The notes under the pieces: model-generated
Seen by the model: the letters and a program-made list of their open reading frames with translations, nothing else
What the model was told of the DNA's origin: nothing
The model's database searches: none
Assembly: GCF_019599265.1 (NCBI RefSeq)
Contig: NZ_JAHZTC010000013.1
Coordinates: forward strand, 1 to 64,000
Reading direction: 5' to 3'
DNA length: 64,000 nucleotides
Source of the DNA: Pontibacter sp. HSC-14F20
Lineage (GTDB): Bacteria > Bacteroidota > Bacteroidia > Cytophagales > Hymenobacteraceae
Position numbers and translations under genes: made by a program
Shown here: positions 17,360-27,112 of the stretch, piece by piece
Position numbering within the stretch: position 1 is the stretch's first letter
Layout of the letters: each line of letters opens with the position of its first letter

Positions 17360-18442
17360 ATGTCAATGAAACACTATTTACAACTGCTTCTGCTAGTCCT
17401 CGTTTTCACTTCCTGCGGAGGCCAACAGGAAACCACAAACCCAACCGTGGAAGATATTTCGGAAGCCGTATACGCTTCCGGTCTCGTGAAGAGCCGCAAC
17501 CAGTACCAGGTATACCCGGTCGTGAGCGGTATTATAGAGGAAATACTGGTAACTGAGGGTGACACCGTGCAGCAGGGCGAAACGCTGGTCCGGATCAACA
17601 ACGATGCCGCCCAACTGAACACGGAAAATGCCCGCCTGGCTGCAGAGTATGCCCGCGTTGGTGCTAATGCCGAAAAGCTGTCCGAGCTGCAGGAGTCCAT
17701 TGAAATGGCCCGCAGTCGCATGCGCAACGACTCGCTGCTGCTGGAGCGGCAGCGCAACCTGTGGGCCAACCAGATCGGTACCCGGGTGGAACTGGAACAG
17801 CGCGAACTGGCCTACAAAAACTCCCAAACTACCTACCGTTCAGCCCGCCTGCGCTACAGTGATCTCAAAAAACAACTCGATTTTGCCGCCCGCCAGTCGC
17901 AGAAAAACCTGCAGATCAGCCGGACCATGCGCGATGACTATACCGTGAAAAGCGAAACCAATGGCAAGGTATACAGTGTGCTGCGGGAAAAAGGAGAACT
18001 CGTGAGTCCGCAGGTGCCGATTGCGGTGGTAGGCGATGCAAATGAATTTATACTGGAGCTGCAGGTAGACGAGTATGACATAGCCCGCATACAGCCAGGC
18101 CAGCAGGTACTGCTCAACCTGGACAGTTACAAAGGGCGGGTATTTGAAGGGCGCATCACCAAGATCAACCCGGCCATGAATGAGCGCACCCGCTCTTTTA
18201 CCGTGGAAGCTGCTTTTGTAACCCAGCCCGATGCGCTTTACCCCAACCTGACCACAGAGGCGAACATCATTATTCAGGCCAAAAAGGACGCCCTGACCAT
18301 ACCCCGCGAGTACCTGGTGGATGGTGCCTTTGTGCTAAATGAAAATGAAGAACGCATACCTGTGAAAACCGGGCTGAAGGACTACCAGAAAGTGGAAATA
18401 GTGGAGGGTCTGTCGAAAGAAGATGTGATCGTGAAGCCTTAG
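17360..18442 (+). CDS. Efflux periplasmic adaptor (HlyD/MacA-type), lipoprotein
   Basis: The 360-residue membrane-fusion protein connects an inner-membrane ABC transporter to an outer-membrane channel. It has a lipobox (FTSC, Cys19), a biotinyl-lipoyl-like half-motif (VSGIIEEILVTEGDTVQQGETLVRI), an alpha-helical hairpin (about 90-180) and beta-barrel segments up to the C-terminus (EGLSKEDVIVKP). It is the first gene of a three-gene operon; the permease starts 2 bp after its stop. A start at 17366 (MKHYL) is possible. Confidence 0.9.
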   Translation: MSMKHYLQLLLLVLVFTSCGGQQETTNPTVEDISEAVYASGLVKSRNQYQVYPVVSGIIEEILVTEGDTVQQGETLVRINNDAAQLNTENARLAAEYARVGANAEKLSELQESIEMARSRMRNDSLLLERQRNLWANQIGTRVELEQRELAYKNSQTTYRSARLRYSDLKKQLDFAARQSQKNLQISRTMRDDYTVKSETNGKVYSVLREKGELVSPQVPIAVVGDANEFILELQVDEYDIARIQPGQQVLLNLDSYKGRVFEGRITKINPAMNERTRSFTVEAAFVTQPDALYPNLTTEANIIIQAKKDALTIPREYLVDGAFVLNENEERIPVKTGLKDYQKVEIVEGLSKEDVIVKP

Positions 18443-18444
18443 CG

Positions 18445-19704
18445 ATGAATTTTAAACTGATATTCAGCATAGCGAAATCCATGCTGCTGGCACGCTGGCG
18501 GCAAACGCTGGTGGCTGCCGTTGGGGTAACCTTCAGCATCGCTATGTTCATCACGTTGCTCGGTTTCATGAACGGCCTCAACGATCTGCTCGATGGCCTC
18601 ATCCTAAACCGCACGCCGCATGTGCGACTCTATAACGAAATCAAGCCCAGCGAAAACCAGCCGGTAAATGTATCGGGGCAGTACAAGGATTCCTACAATT
18701 TCATTAGCTCCGTGAAAGCCGGCATCTCCCGTCAGGAGATTTATAACAGCGGCCCTATTCTGCAGGCCGTAAAGGACGATGAGCGGGTGCTGGGTGCCAC
18801 ACCTAAGCTGCTTGCACAGGTCTTTTACAACGAAGGCACCATCGAAATCACAGGTGTAATCAATGGCGTGGATGTGGAGGAGGAGAGTCGGTTGTTTAAC
18901 TTCCAGGACTACGTGACGTCGGGCAACCCTATCGATGCCAAGAACGTGGCCAACAGCATTATTCTGGGCAAGGCGCTGGCAGAAATACTGGTGGCCGATA
19001 TAGGCGATGTGGTGCAGGTAACGACGGCGCAGGGCGAGCGTTTTCCGCTGAAAGTGGTGGGGTATTTTCAGTCAGGTATACAGGAGATCGACAAGGTGCA
19101 GAGCTACGCCTCCATCGCGACTACCCAAAAGCTGCTCGGCAAACCAGCCAATTACATGACCGATATTCAGGTTAAACTCTACGACCTGGAGCAGGCACCG
19201 GCCGTTGCCCGCGAGTATGCACAGTTGTTTCAGATCGACGCTGAGGACATACAGACGGCCAATGCCCAGTTTGAGACGGGTAGCAGTGTGCGATCGCTTA
19301 TATCTTATGCCGTGGGTATTACGCTGCTGATCGTGGCGGGCTTCGGTATTTTCAACATTCTCAACATGATGATCTACGAGAAAATGGACTCCATCGCCAT
19401 CCTCAAAGCTACCGGTTTCTCGGGACGTGACGTGAACCTGGTCTTTGTGGTGATCGCCATGAGCATAGGTCTTTTCGGGGGTATGCTGGGGCTGGTGTTC
19501 GGATTTCTGTTCTCGCTGGTAATCGACAATATTCCTTTTAACACCTCTGCCTTGCCTACCATTACGACGTATCCGGTTAACTACGATCCGATGTACTATT
19601 TTATTGGTGGGGTCTTCTCGCTGGTCACCACGTACTTTGCCGGTTTTTTCCCGGCCCGAAAGGCAAGCAAGGTAGATCCGGTCGAAATCATCAGGGGCAA
19701 ATAG
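18445..19704 (+). CDS. ABC transporter permease, FtsX/MacB-type
   Basis: The 419-residue permease has an N-terminal membrane helix, a large periplasmic MacB_PCD-like domain (about 45-270) and three C-terminal helices (FtsX domain, from AVGITLLIVAGFGIFNILNMM). The C-terminal ARKASKVDPVEIIRGK is typical of the MacB/LolC/LolE group. With the adaptor before it and the ATPase 8 bp after it, it forms a mechanotransmission-type exporter or lipoprotein/peptide transporter. No outer-membrane channel gene is nearby. Confidence 0.92.
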   Translation: MNFKLIFSIAKSMLLARWRQTLVAAVGVTFSIAMFITLLGFMNGLNDLLDGLILNRTPHVRLYNEIKPSENQPVNVSGQYKDSYNFISSVKAGISRQEIYNSGPILQAVKDDERVLGATPKLLAQVFYNEGTIEITGVINGVDVEEESRLFNFQDYVTSGNPIDAKNVANSIILGKALAEILVADIGDVVQVTTAQGERFPLKVVGYFQSGIQEIDKVQSYASIATTQKLLGKPANYMTDIQVKLYDLEQAPAVAREYAQLFQIDAEDIQTANAQFETGSSVRSLISYAVGITLLIVAGFGIFNILNMMIYEKMDSIAILKATGFSGRDVNLVFVVIAMSIGLFGGMLGLVFGFLFSLVIDNIPFNTSALPTITTYPVNYDPMYYFIGGVFSLVTTYFAGFFPARKASKVDPVEIIRGK

Positions 19705-19712
19705 GTATCGAT

Positions 19713-20414
19713 ATGGAAGGCAGCGAAGAAAAGATGCAGGAAGTCATACTCGAAGCAAGGGGGATCAATAAATCGTTTCACGACCCCGTGACAGTGCAGG
19801 TGCTCCGCGATATTACATTCACTGTGAACAAAGGGGAGTTTGTGTCGGTGATCGGGAAATCGGGTTGTGGCAAGTCCACATTGCTCTACATCCTTTCCAC
19901 CATGGACACTGACTATACCGGTGAGCTATACATCGACGCAGAACTGATGTCAGGTCGACCGGACCCGGAGCTGGCCCGCATCCGCAACGAGAAGATCGGG
20001 TTTGTGTTTCAGTTTCACTACCTGCTCAACGAGTTCACGGTGCTGCGTAATGTGATGCTGCCCGGCCTGAAACTGGGCAGGTATAGCGAGCAGGAAGTAG
20101 AGCACCGCGCCATGGAGCGACTTAAAATGCTAGGTATAGACCATCTGGCCAAACAGTCGGCTTACCGCATTTCAGGTGGTGAAAAGCAGCGAGTCGCCAT
20201 CGCCCGGGCACTTGTCAACGATCCGCATATTATCATGGGAGACGAGCCTACCGGTAACCTCGACAAGCGCAACAGCGATATTGTATTCAATATTTTCAAA
20301 GAGCTCACCGAAGTACACAACCAGACGCTGCTCATAGTTACACACGATACAGAATTTGCCGAAAACAGCCACCGCATCATCGAAATGGAGGATGGCCGGA
20401 TCATCAGACAATAA
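19713..20414 (+). CDS. ABC transporter ATP-binding protein (MacB/LolD-type)
   Basis: This 233-residue ATPase has Walker A GKSGCGKST (about 47-55), a Q-loop (FVFQFHYLLNEF), the signature ISGGEKQR, Walker B IIMGDEPTGNLD and the switch His in VTHDTEF. It belongs to the LolD/MacB/FtsE class, which pairs with FtsX-like permeases. Two AGGTATA motifs fall in this gene in different reading frames (AGG TAT as RY, GGT ATA as GI). Confidence 0.94.
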   Translation: MEGSEEKMQEVILEARGINKSFHDPVTVQVLRDITFTVNKGEFVSVIGKSGCGKSTLLYILSTMDTDYTGELYIDAELMSGRPDPELARIRNEKIGFVFQFHYLLNEFTVLRNVMLPGLKLGRYSEQEVEHRAMERLKMLGIDHLAKQSAYRISGGEKQRVAIARALVNDPHIIMGDEPTGNLDKRNSDIVFNIFKELTEVHNQTLLIVTHDTEFAENSHRIIEMEDGRIIRQ

Positions 20415-20450
20415 ACCGTTCCGCTATAATTTATTAAAAACCAGAATTCT

Positions 20451-21644
20451 ATGAACCAAAGTATCCTGAGGCTTGCCCAGCTTGCTGAAAAAGAAACGCG
20501 CACCATTATCGGCCTGATGTCGGGCACTTCGCTGGATGGCCTGGATGTGGCCCTTTGTCGCTTATCCGGACACGGCACAGCCACCAAAGCAAGTGTTGTC
20601 CATTTCAACTCTATACCTTATCAGGATGATTTTCGGGCTGGCGTGAAGGCGATCTTTTCGAAGCGTCAGGTCGATCTGGAACAGGTTTGCCTGATGAATG
20701 CCTACATCGGAAGTTACCATGCAGAGCTGATCAATGCATGTCTGGATAACTGGGGCGTGAAGGCGGAGGAGGTGGACGTGATTGCCAGCCATGGGCAGAC
20801 GATTTACCATGCGCCAGCCTCTTTGCACGGTATAGCAGCTATGCCAAACGCCACGTTGCAGATCGGCGACGGCGACCATATAGCAGTCAAAACCGGCATC
20901 ATCACCCTCAGCGATTTCAGGCAGAAACATGTGGCAGCTGGCGGCGAAGGGGCACCCCTGGCGGTCTACGGCGACTATCTGCTGTTTTCTGAAAAAAGTG
21001 AAAACCGGATTTTACTTAACATTGGCGGCATTTCCAATTTCACTTTCCTGCCGGGTGACCTGCAGTCCGGACGTATTTTTTCGACGGATGTGGGGCCGGG
21101 CAATACCCTGATGGATGCCTTTGTGCAGGCCAACTTCCCGGGCAAAACTTACGATGACAACGCAGCCATCGCCTTGCAGGGCAGGTATAACGCCGCGCTT
21201 GTCAGCGCCCTGTTAGAGCATCCGTTTTTCGGGCAGGCTATACCTAAAACCACCGGACCGGAGCTTTTCAACCTTGCTTACCTGGAGAGAGCCCAGCAAG
21301 CCTCCGGCACAACATCACTTTCACCTGCTGATGTCATGGCCAGCCTGAACCGTTTTACGGCGACAGGTATAGCCAGAGCCGTGCAGGACACGGTGCAGGC
21401 CAGCCAGCTTGCTCTATACCTGAGTGGGGGCGGTATGCATAATCCGTTGCTGCTGCAAAACCTGCAGGAACTGTTACCGGATGCTACTATACAGAATACT
21501 GAAGCCCTGGGGATATTGCCAGATGCAAAAGAAGCAGTACTGTTTGCAACCTTGGCGAATGAATGCCTGGCAGGAAATCAGATTGATTTGGGAGCAAGTG
21601 GTATACCTGCTGTGAGGATGGGGAAAATCAGTTTGCCGGATTAA
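20451..21644 (+). CDS. anmK: Anhydro-N-acetylmuramic acid kinase
   Basis: AnmK phosphorylates and opens 1,6-anhydro-MurNAc to MurNAc-6-phosphate in peptidoglycan recycling. The family signatures are all present: GLMSGTSLDGLD near the start, GQTIYH, LNIGGISNFTFL and DVGPGNTLMDAF. The 397-residue length is close to the usual size. The gene lies 36 bp after the ABC operon and may be read with it. Its stop codon overlaps the stop of the convergent GAF gene within a TTAA palindrome. Confidence 0.96.
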   Translation: MNQSILRLAQLAEKETRTIIGLMSGTSLDGLDVALCRLSGHGTATKASVVHFNSIPYQDDFRAGVKAIFSKRQVDLEQVCLMNAYIGSYHAELINACLDNWGVKAEEVDVIASHGQTIYHAPASLHGIAAMPNATLQIGDGDHIAVKTGIITLSDFRQKHVAAGGEGAPLAVYGDYLLFSEKSENRILLNIGGISNFTFLPGDLQSGRIFSTDVGPGNTLMDAFVQANFPGKTYDDNAAIALQGRYNAALVSALLEHPFFGQAIPKTTGPELFNLAYLERAQQASGTTSLSPADVMASLNRFTATGIARAVQDTVQASQLALYLSGGGMHNPLLLQNLQELLPDATIQNTEALGILPDAKEAVLFATLANECLAGNQIDLGASGIPAVRMGKISLPD

Positions 21645-22174
21645 GGTTTAGCGTCCTTGTGGCTGATATGGATGAGTTCTTCTTCGATGGCGGGGCTCAG
21701 GACGAGCACCAGGTGTTCGGCAAAGGCGGCATTTTCGAGTTGCTTGTCACTCATCAAAGAGATCAGTCCGACCGGTTCGCCGTCCTCTTTCAGGAAGATG
21801 CTGCCCAGGTAGCTTTCGATATTCAAATCCTGCAGCTCAATGTCGCGCGGGAAATAACGTTGTACGTTGTTGGGGTAGTAGCAGAAGCGTTGGGTGAGAA
21901 CAGAGTCGCAGGGGGTATAGTGCAGGGGGTAGGAGAAATTGGGTAAAGGCGCTCCGTTTTTTAGAAATACTTTCGTGACGACATTCAGGCCATCATCACT
22001 CAAATTGCCGATCAGCACATACTGTACCTGCGCGTGCGTTGCGATGAACTCAGCAGCCCGTCGCAGGAACGACTCGTCGCGCGGTTGAGCGATCAGCGAG
22101 ATGGCGGATTCCAGAATACGGTGCTCGTCCTCCCGAAGCGCGTAATTCCAGTGATGTACGAATCTGTATTCCAT
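21641..22174 (-). CDS. GAF-domain protein
   Basis: The protein is about 177 residues from the Met at 22174 (MEYRFVHHWNY). One GAF domain covers most of it: YPLHYTPCDSVLTQRFCYYPNNVQRYFP, then IESYLGSIFLKEDGEPVGLISLM. This is the style found as input domain in Bacteroidota sensor kinases; here it stands alone without an output domain. The open frame extends to 22228, but the extra 18 residues (MHSNNMFIFVKY) look unlike coding sequence of this genome. The last codon overlaps anmK. Confidence 0.8.
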   Translation of the reverse strand: MEYRFVHHWNYALREDEHRILESAISLIAQPRDESFLRRAAEFIATHAQVQYVLIGNLSDDGLNVVTKVFLKNGAPLPNFSYPLHYTPCDSVLTQRFCYYPNNVQRYFPRDIELQDLNIESYLGSIFLKEDGEPVGLISLMSDKQLENAAFAEHLVLVLSPAIEEELIHISHKDAKP

Positions 22175-22731
22175 CGACAAAGTAAAAAGATGGTATTTTA
22201 CAAATATAAACATATTATTACTATGCAAACAATACTATAAATATCACTTTGTTAAGTACTTGTAGTGTTGTTTAAATAAAATTACAATTTTTAATTGTTC
22301 CCTTTTTCCAATTGGAGCTTTTCGTTTTGAACTACTTCTAGGATAAGCACATCAGACCTTAAGGGTTAAAAGCCGACAGGCAGAATTCAGCGCTGACTAC
22401 TACTGTTAGCAGAGCTTTATTTATAGTGATGCACTAAGTAAACCACCCGGAAGTAGCGCAGCTAAACATTATTGACAAAGCCGGTACCTTCTACTTTCAG
22501 AGTGAATGTGCTTCCCCACGTGGATCTTATAGGCTTTAGTTCTAACTGTGGACTGCGAACCACGAAATACCTCACTTTCATGCAGTTGCCCGTCGCACTA
22601 GAGAATTTTAAAACAAGTGCTACAAGGTACAAGCCAGTGCGGAGTGGCACATCACGCAAGGCATAGCTCGCCTCTTTGAGTTGATCCCGTTACAGAATTT
22701 CTTATACCTGTATAGTCTCAGGTAGTTTTAC
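22175..22731. other. Intergenic region with a possible minus-strand gene fragment
   Basis: The stretch is mostly AT-rich non-coding DNA. On the minus strand at 22701-22462 an open frame lacks an ATG. It reads QLKEASYALRDVPLRTG, YLVALVLKF and VRYFVVRSP, and has the alternation of a beta-sandwich C-terminus. It resembles the end of a secreted protein, perhaps a T9SS-like or adhesion domain, whose upstream part is gone. I do not recognise it. There is no strong terminator. Confidence 0.35.
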
Positions 22732-25269
22732 CTAAGACAACGCTCTCAGAAAGGGCGCTGTTTTGCTTTCTTTGGATCCGGCAATTTTCTTAGGTGGGCC
22801 TGCCGCAACTATCTGCCCACCCTCTTCGCCGGCACCCGGACCGATATCGATCACCCAGTCACTGGCAGCCACTACGCGCATGTCGTGCTCTACTACAAGA
22901 ACTGTATTGCCGGCATCTACCAAATGGTGAAGCTGGGTCTTGAGCTTGTCGACATCTGCAGGGTGCAGACCGGTAGTCGGCTCGTCTAAAATGTACAGGG
23001 TATTGCCGCGTTGGGAGCGCTGCAATTCGGTGGCGAGTTTAATGCGCTGCGCTTCACCACCCGAGAGCTCTGTGGCGGGCTGCCCGAGTCGCAGGTAGCC
23101 CAGGCCAACTTCGCGGAGCATGGTAAGGGCGCGATGGACGGCCGGTTCCTCGTCAAAAAACTCCCAGGCTGCGTCCACTGTCATATCGAGTACCTCGGCG
23201 ATGTTCTTGTCACGGTAGGTCACTTCCAGCGTCTTGGCATTATAGCGTGCGCCGTGACACACGGGGCAGGGGGCGTATACGCTCGGCAGAAAGAGCAGCT
23301 CTACCATCACAAATCCTTCTCCCTGGCAATTTTCGCAGCGGCCTTTGGTAACATTAAAGGAAAACCGACCGGCATCGTATCGCCGTTTTTTTGCAAGTGG
23401 CGTGCTAGCAAAGAGCTTACGCACGTGGTCAAACAACCCGGTATAGGTGGCCATATTGGAGCGGGGCGTTCTACCGATCGGTTTCTGGTCTACGCGCACC
23501 AGCCGTTTGATCTGCTCTATACCTGCTGTAATATGGCCTCCGGTCGTGACAGGTATATCACGCTCCAGTTCATCGCCTTCCTCTTCTTCGGCGGGCAGTT
23601 GATGCCCCAGATGCGTCGCCACCAATTCTACCAGCACCTGACTCACCAGGCTGGATTTACCTGATCCTGATACACCTGTTACCGCGGTAAACACGCCCAG
23701 CGGAAACTCAGCAGACAGGTTATGCAGGTTGTTTCGGCTGACATCGCTTAGTTTAAGCCATCCTTTTGGAGCTCTTGGAGTCGGATTAAAACCTTTTGCC
23801 TTGCCAAACAGGTACTCACCTGTGCGGGAGGCAGCGACTTGGCTTAATCCTTCAGGAGGACCGCTGAACAGAATCTCCCCACCTTTCTCACCAGCAGCCG
23901 GGCCCACATCCACGATCCAGTCTGCGTGCCGGATCACCTCCAGGTCATGCTCTACAACGAAGAGCGAATTGCCCGCTTTCTTGAGTCCGTCGAGTGCCCG
24001 AAGCAGGGCAATTTTGTCGGCAGGGTGCAGGCCGGCGGAAGGCTCGTCAAGCACATACACCACCCCGAACAGATGCGAGTAAAGCTGCGTGGCCAGGCGC
24101 AGGCGCTGTAGTTCGCCCGGAGAAAGGGTAGGCGTGCTGCGCTCCAGTGACAAATAGCCCAGGCCGAGGTCGAGCAGCACATCGATGCGGGCACACAAAT
24201 CTTCTGCAATGCGTTTGGCCACGATCGCCTGCTCCGGATGTTTGGCTTCTGTGCGGGAATGTCCTGACTCGTTGCCTTGGGCAAACGGTTTCAAAACAGC
24301 TTGTGCTCGTTTCAAAGGCAGCCGCGAAAACTCTGTGATATCGTAGCCGGCAAACTTGACAGAAAGCGACTCCGGGCGAAGGCGCTTGCCCTGGCAGGTG
24401 GGACAGTCGGTGCTGAGCATGTACTGCATCACCCGCTTTTTCATGAGCGGGCTGTTGGTATTGGCAAAGGTATGGAACACGTGGCGGCGGGCGCTGCTGA
24501 AAGTCCCCATGTAGTTGGGCTCCTCTTTACGCTTCAGAGCGCGTTGCGTTTCTTCCGGGGTATAGCCAGGGTATACCGGCACGACAGGCTGCTCGTCGGT
24601 AAAGAGAATCCAGTCGCGGTCTTTCTGCGCCAGGTCGCGCCAGGGTATGTCCACATCAAACCCCATCGTCACCAGAATATCGCGTTGGTTTTGCCCGCCC
24701 CAAGCCATGGGCCAGGCCGCAATGGCGCGCTCCCGTATGGTAAGCGAGTCGTCTGGCACCATTGATTTTTCAGTGACATCGTACATACGCCCCAAACCGT
24801 GGCAGGTAGGGCAGGCACCTTCTGCAGTGTTAGGCGAGAAAGCTTCGGCATAGATGATGGACTGCCCCTCCGGGTAATCGCCGGCGCGGGAGTAGAGCAT
24901 GCGCAGCAGGTTGGAAAGTGTGGTGACACTGCCTACCGACGATCGGGTAGTGGGTGTGCCGCGCTGCTGCTGCAGAGCCACAGCGGGAGGAAGTCCGTTA
25001 ATGGCGTCCACTTCGGGCACCGCCATCTGGTGAAAAAGGCGGCGGGCGTAAGGCGATACCGACTCCAGGTAGCGGCGTTGCGCCTCCGCGTAGAGCGTTC
25101 CAAAAGCCAGGCTCGATTTTCCTGAACCAGACACGCCTGTAAACACAACGAGTGCATCGCGAGGTATAGTGAGGCTGATGTTTTTGAGGTTATGCTCCCG
25201 CGCCCCACGTACTTCTACAAACCCACTGAACTGCCCGGTTGATGTCTGATCTTTTTCTGGTATCGCCAT
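22732..25269 (-). CDS. Short UvrA-like excinuclease ABC protein (UvrA2-type)
   Basis: The protein is about 845 residues from MAIPEKDQ (25269); the frame also allows a start at 25359. It is a double ABC ATPase related to UvrA of nucleotide excision repair. ATPase I has Walker [17 protein letters not shown], ATPase [17 protein letters not shown]. Zinc-finger cysteines appear in [14 protein letters not shown] and [14 protein letters not shown]. The second signature is a normal LSGGEAQR, but the first reads LSPGELQR. It is shorter than housekeeping UvrA (about 940), which fits the UvrA2/DrrC-like branch linked to damage or drug tolerance. No uvrB or uvrC is nearby. Confidence 0.88.
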   Translation of the reverse strand: MAIPEKDQTSTGQFSGFVEVRGAREHNLKNISLTIPRDALVVFTGVSGSGKSSLAFGTLYAEAQRRYLESVSPYARRLFHQMAVPEVDAINGLPPAVALQQQRGTPTTRSSVGSVTTLSNLLRMLYSRAGDYPEGQSIIYAEAFSPNTAEGACPTCHGLGRMYDVTEKSMVPDDSLTIRERAIAAWPMAWGGQNQRDILVTMGFDVDIPWRDLAQKDRDWILFTDEQPVVPVYPGYTPEETQRALKRKEEPNYMGTFSSARRHVFHTFANTNSPLMKKRVMQYMLSTDCPTCQGKRLRPESLSVKFAGYDITEFSRLPLKRAQAVLKPFAQGNESGHSRTEAKHPEQAIVAKRIAEDLCARIDVLLDLGLGYLSLERSTPTLSPGELQRLRLATQLYSHLFGVVYVLDEPSAGLHPADKIALLRALDGLKKAGNSLFVVEHDLEVIRHADWIVDVGPAAGEKGGEILFSGPPEGLSQVAASRTGEYLFGKAKGFNPTPRAPKGWLKLSDVSRNNLHNLSAEFPLGVFTAVTGVSGSGKSSLVSQVLVELVATHLGHQLPAEEEEGDELERDIPVTTGGHITAGIEQIKRLVRVDQKPIGRTPRSNMATYTGLFDHVRKLFASTPLAKKRRYDAGRFSFNVTKGRCENCQGEGFVMVELLFLPSVYAPCPVCHGARYNAKTLEVTYRDKNIAEVLDMTVDAAWEFFDEEPAVHRALTMLREVGLGYLRLGQPATELSGGEAQRIKLATELQRSQRGNTLYILDEPTTGLHPADVDKLKTQLHHLVDAGNTVLVVEHDMRVVAASDWVIDIGPGAGEEGGQIVAAGPPKKIAGSKESKTAPFLRALS

Positions 25270-25420
25270 ATGATGTTGTCGTGTAAACTGCGTTGTTACG
25301 AAGGTATAGCATCCTGTCGCAAATGAAAATTGTTGAGTGTACGCATCATAGCGCTTCATGGTAAGGTATAGCTACTCCTTAGGTTCTTAAATGAGCTAGT
25401 CGAGATAATTAAGGGTGAGG

Positions 25421-25449
25421 TATACCTTCTTGTAAAACAACAAGGTATA
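25421..25449. repeat. Intergenic hairpin built from an inverted pair of the TATACCT motif
   Basis: TATACCTTCTTGT (25421-25433) pairs with ACAACAAGGTATA (25437-25449): a 13-bp stem with one mismatch and an aaa loop. The left arm also sits in a perfect palindrome, AGGTATACCT (25418-25427). It lies in the region before the DUF1059 gene, not after a gene with a T tract, so it is not a standard terminator. Confidence 0.75.
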
Positions 25450-25513
25450 AATAAGTTGGAACCACTTAATCCTGATGGGCCATCTCCAATTCAAACACTA
25501 AACCAGCTAAATC

Positions 25514-25693
25514 ATGAAAACATTAAAATGCAGGGATGCCGGCTTTGATTGCGATGCCTAGATAAGGGCTAACAGCGAACAGGAAGTAATGGTACAGGCC
25601 GGAAAACATGCACATGATGTGCACCACGTGGATGTGACACCTGAAGTGGCCGAGCAGATCAAAACCAAGATCAGGGACGACGGCAGAAGCTAG
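25514..25693 (+). pseudogene. DUF1059 family small protein, interrupted by an in-frame TAG
   Basis: Starting at the ATG at 25514 the frame reads MKTLKCRDAGFDCDA, then TAG at codon 16 (25559-25561). It continues IRANSEQEVMVQAGKHAHDV and HHVDVTPEVAEQIKTK to a stop at codon 60. Both halves match DUF1059, a family of about 55-60 residue proteins with the start MKTLKC.D.GFDC.A.I.A. Only the one codon breaks the frame, and the rest is well conserved. It is therefore a very recent nonsense mutation, a sequencing error or a case of readthrough. Downstream is a free-standing alcohol dehydrogenase operon. Confidence 0.8.
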
Positions 25694-25946
25694 TCTTTTA
25701 CGCAGTAGAAACGTTACATTTTTAGTATGGCACAGGCGCTGGCTTGTACCATTTTTGTGTCAGGAGAATAGCTTATTGTCTTTGCTCTTTCATCGTAAAT
25801 ATAACAGCATAAGTATATAGGTATTTCTTTTAAAAATACAATTATCGTAACCATTAAGGTATAGAATAGTATTTATTGAAACACAATTCGGAAGCCTGCA
25901 TCGGGTGGAAGAAAATACTTATTAGCGATAAACTGAAAACTAACTT

Positions 25947-27098
25947 ATGCTGGCAATGAACTATCGCGGGCCGCAGCGGGTCCGCATTGACGAAAAACCA
26001 GAGCCCAAGCTTCTGCATCCCCAGGATGCAATTGTGCGTGTGACACGCTCCTGCATCTGCGGCTCTGACCTCCACCTCTACAATGGCAACGTACCCGACA
26101 CCCGCGTGGGCATGACCTTTGGACACGAATTTATAGGCGAAGTAACAGAGATCGGACCTGAAGTGCAGAAGCTGAAAGTGGGCGACATGGTGATCGTGCC
26201 TTTCAACATCGCCTGTGGTAAATGCCATTTCTGTAAGCAGGGTTTGTTTGGCAACTGCCACGAATCCAACTCGCAGGCAACGGCAGTCGGTGGCATTTTC
26301 GGCTACTCGCATACGGCCGGTGGGTATGATGGCGGACAGGCCGAGTATGTGCGTGTACCTTATGCTGATGTAGGGCCAACAGTTATACCGGAGGGGATGG
26401 ACCCGGATGATGCCGTGCTGCTCACAGATGTGGTGCCAACCGGCTACCAGGCCGCAGAGATGGGGGGTATACAGAAAGGCGATACCGTTGTGATTTTCGG
26501 TGCCGGACCGATCGGTATTATGGCGGCACGCTGCTCCTGGCTCTTTGGAGCGGGCCGCGTCATCGTGATCGATAAGATAGAATACCGATTAGAGTTTGTA
26601 AGAAACTATGCTAATTGCGAAGCCTACAACTACGAGGAGATGGATGACCCGGTGGTGTTTGTGAAGAAAACGACCGACTGGATGGGGGCCGATGTGGTGA
26701 TTGATGCGGTAGGTGCCGAAGCAACCGGTAACCTGATGCAGACCATTACAGGACGCAAACTGTTGCTGCAGGCAGGCTCGGCTACGGCGGCGCATTGGGC
26801 AGTCAACTCTGTCAAGAAAGGCGGTATTGTGTCGATCGTGGGTGTATACGGACCAACTGACAACCTCTTCCCGCTCGGTAATGTGGTGAATAAAGGTATT
26901 ACGATACGTGCAAATCAGGCCTCCGTAAAACGTCTGCTGCCAAGGTTGATCGAGCATGTGCAAAACGGCATCCTGAATCCGAAAGCACTGATCACGCACC
27001 GTGTGCCGCTCGAAGATGTCGCCGACGCTTACCACATTTTTTCAGAGAAGCTGGACAACTGTATCAAGCCTGTCCTGATTCCGCCATCAGCCAGATAG
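25947..27098 (+). CDS. Zinc-dependent alcohol dehydrogenase (formaldehyde-dehydrogenase-like)
   Basis: This is a 383-residue medium-chain dehydrogenase. The catalytic zinc ligands are in CICGSDLH and GHEFIGEV, and the structural zinc Cys set is CGKCHFCKQGLFGNC. The Rossmann motif is GAGPIGIMAA, followed by VIVIDK, whose Asp favours NAD. The insert and the pattern ITGRKLLLQAGSATAAHWAVNSVKKGG resemble glutathione-independent formaldehyde dehydrogenases and related ADHs of unknown substrate. It begins a two-gene operon; the next gene starts 14 bp downstream with a clear AAAGGAG-like site. Confidence 0.9.
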   Translation: MLAMNYRGPQRVRIDEKPEPKLLHPQDAIVRVTRSCICGSDLHLYNGNVPDTRVGMTFGHEFIGEVTEIGPEVQKLKVGDMVIVPFNIACGKCHFCKQGLFGNCHESNSQATAVGGIFGYSHTAGGYDGGQAEYVRVPYADVGPTVIPEGMDPDDAVLLTDVVPTGYQAAEMGGIQKGDTVVIFGAGPIGIMAARCSWLFGAGRVIVIDKIEYRLEFVRNYANCEAYNYEEMDDPVVFVKKTTDWMGADVVIDAVGAEATGNLMQTITGRKLLLQAGSATAAHWAVNSVKKGGIVSIVGVYGPTDNLFPLGNVVNKGITIRANQASVKRLLPRLIEHVQNGILNPKALITHRVPLEDVADAYHIFSEKLDNCIKPVLIPPSAR

Positions 27099-27112
27099 AA
27101 AGGAGAAAGACC

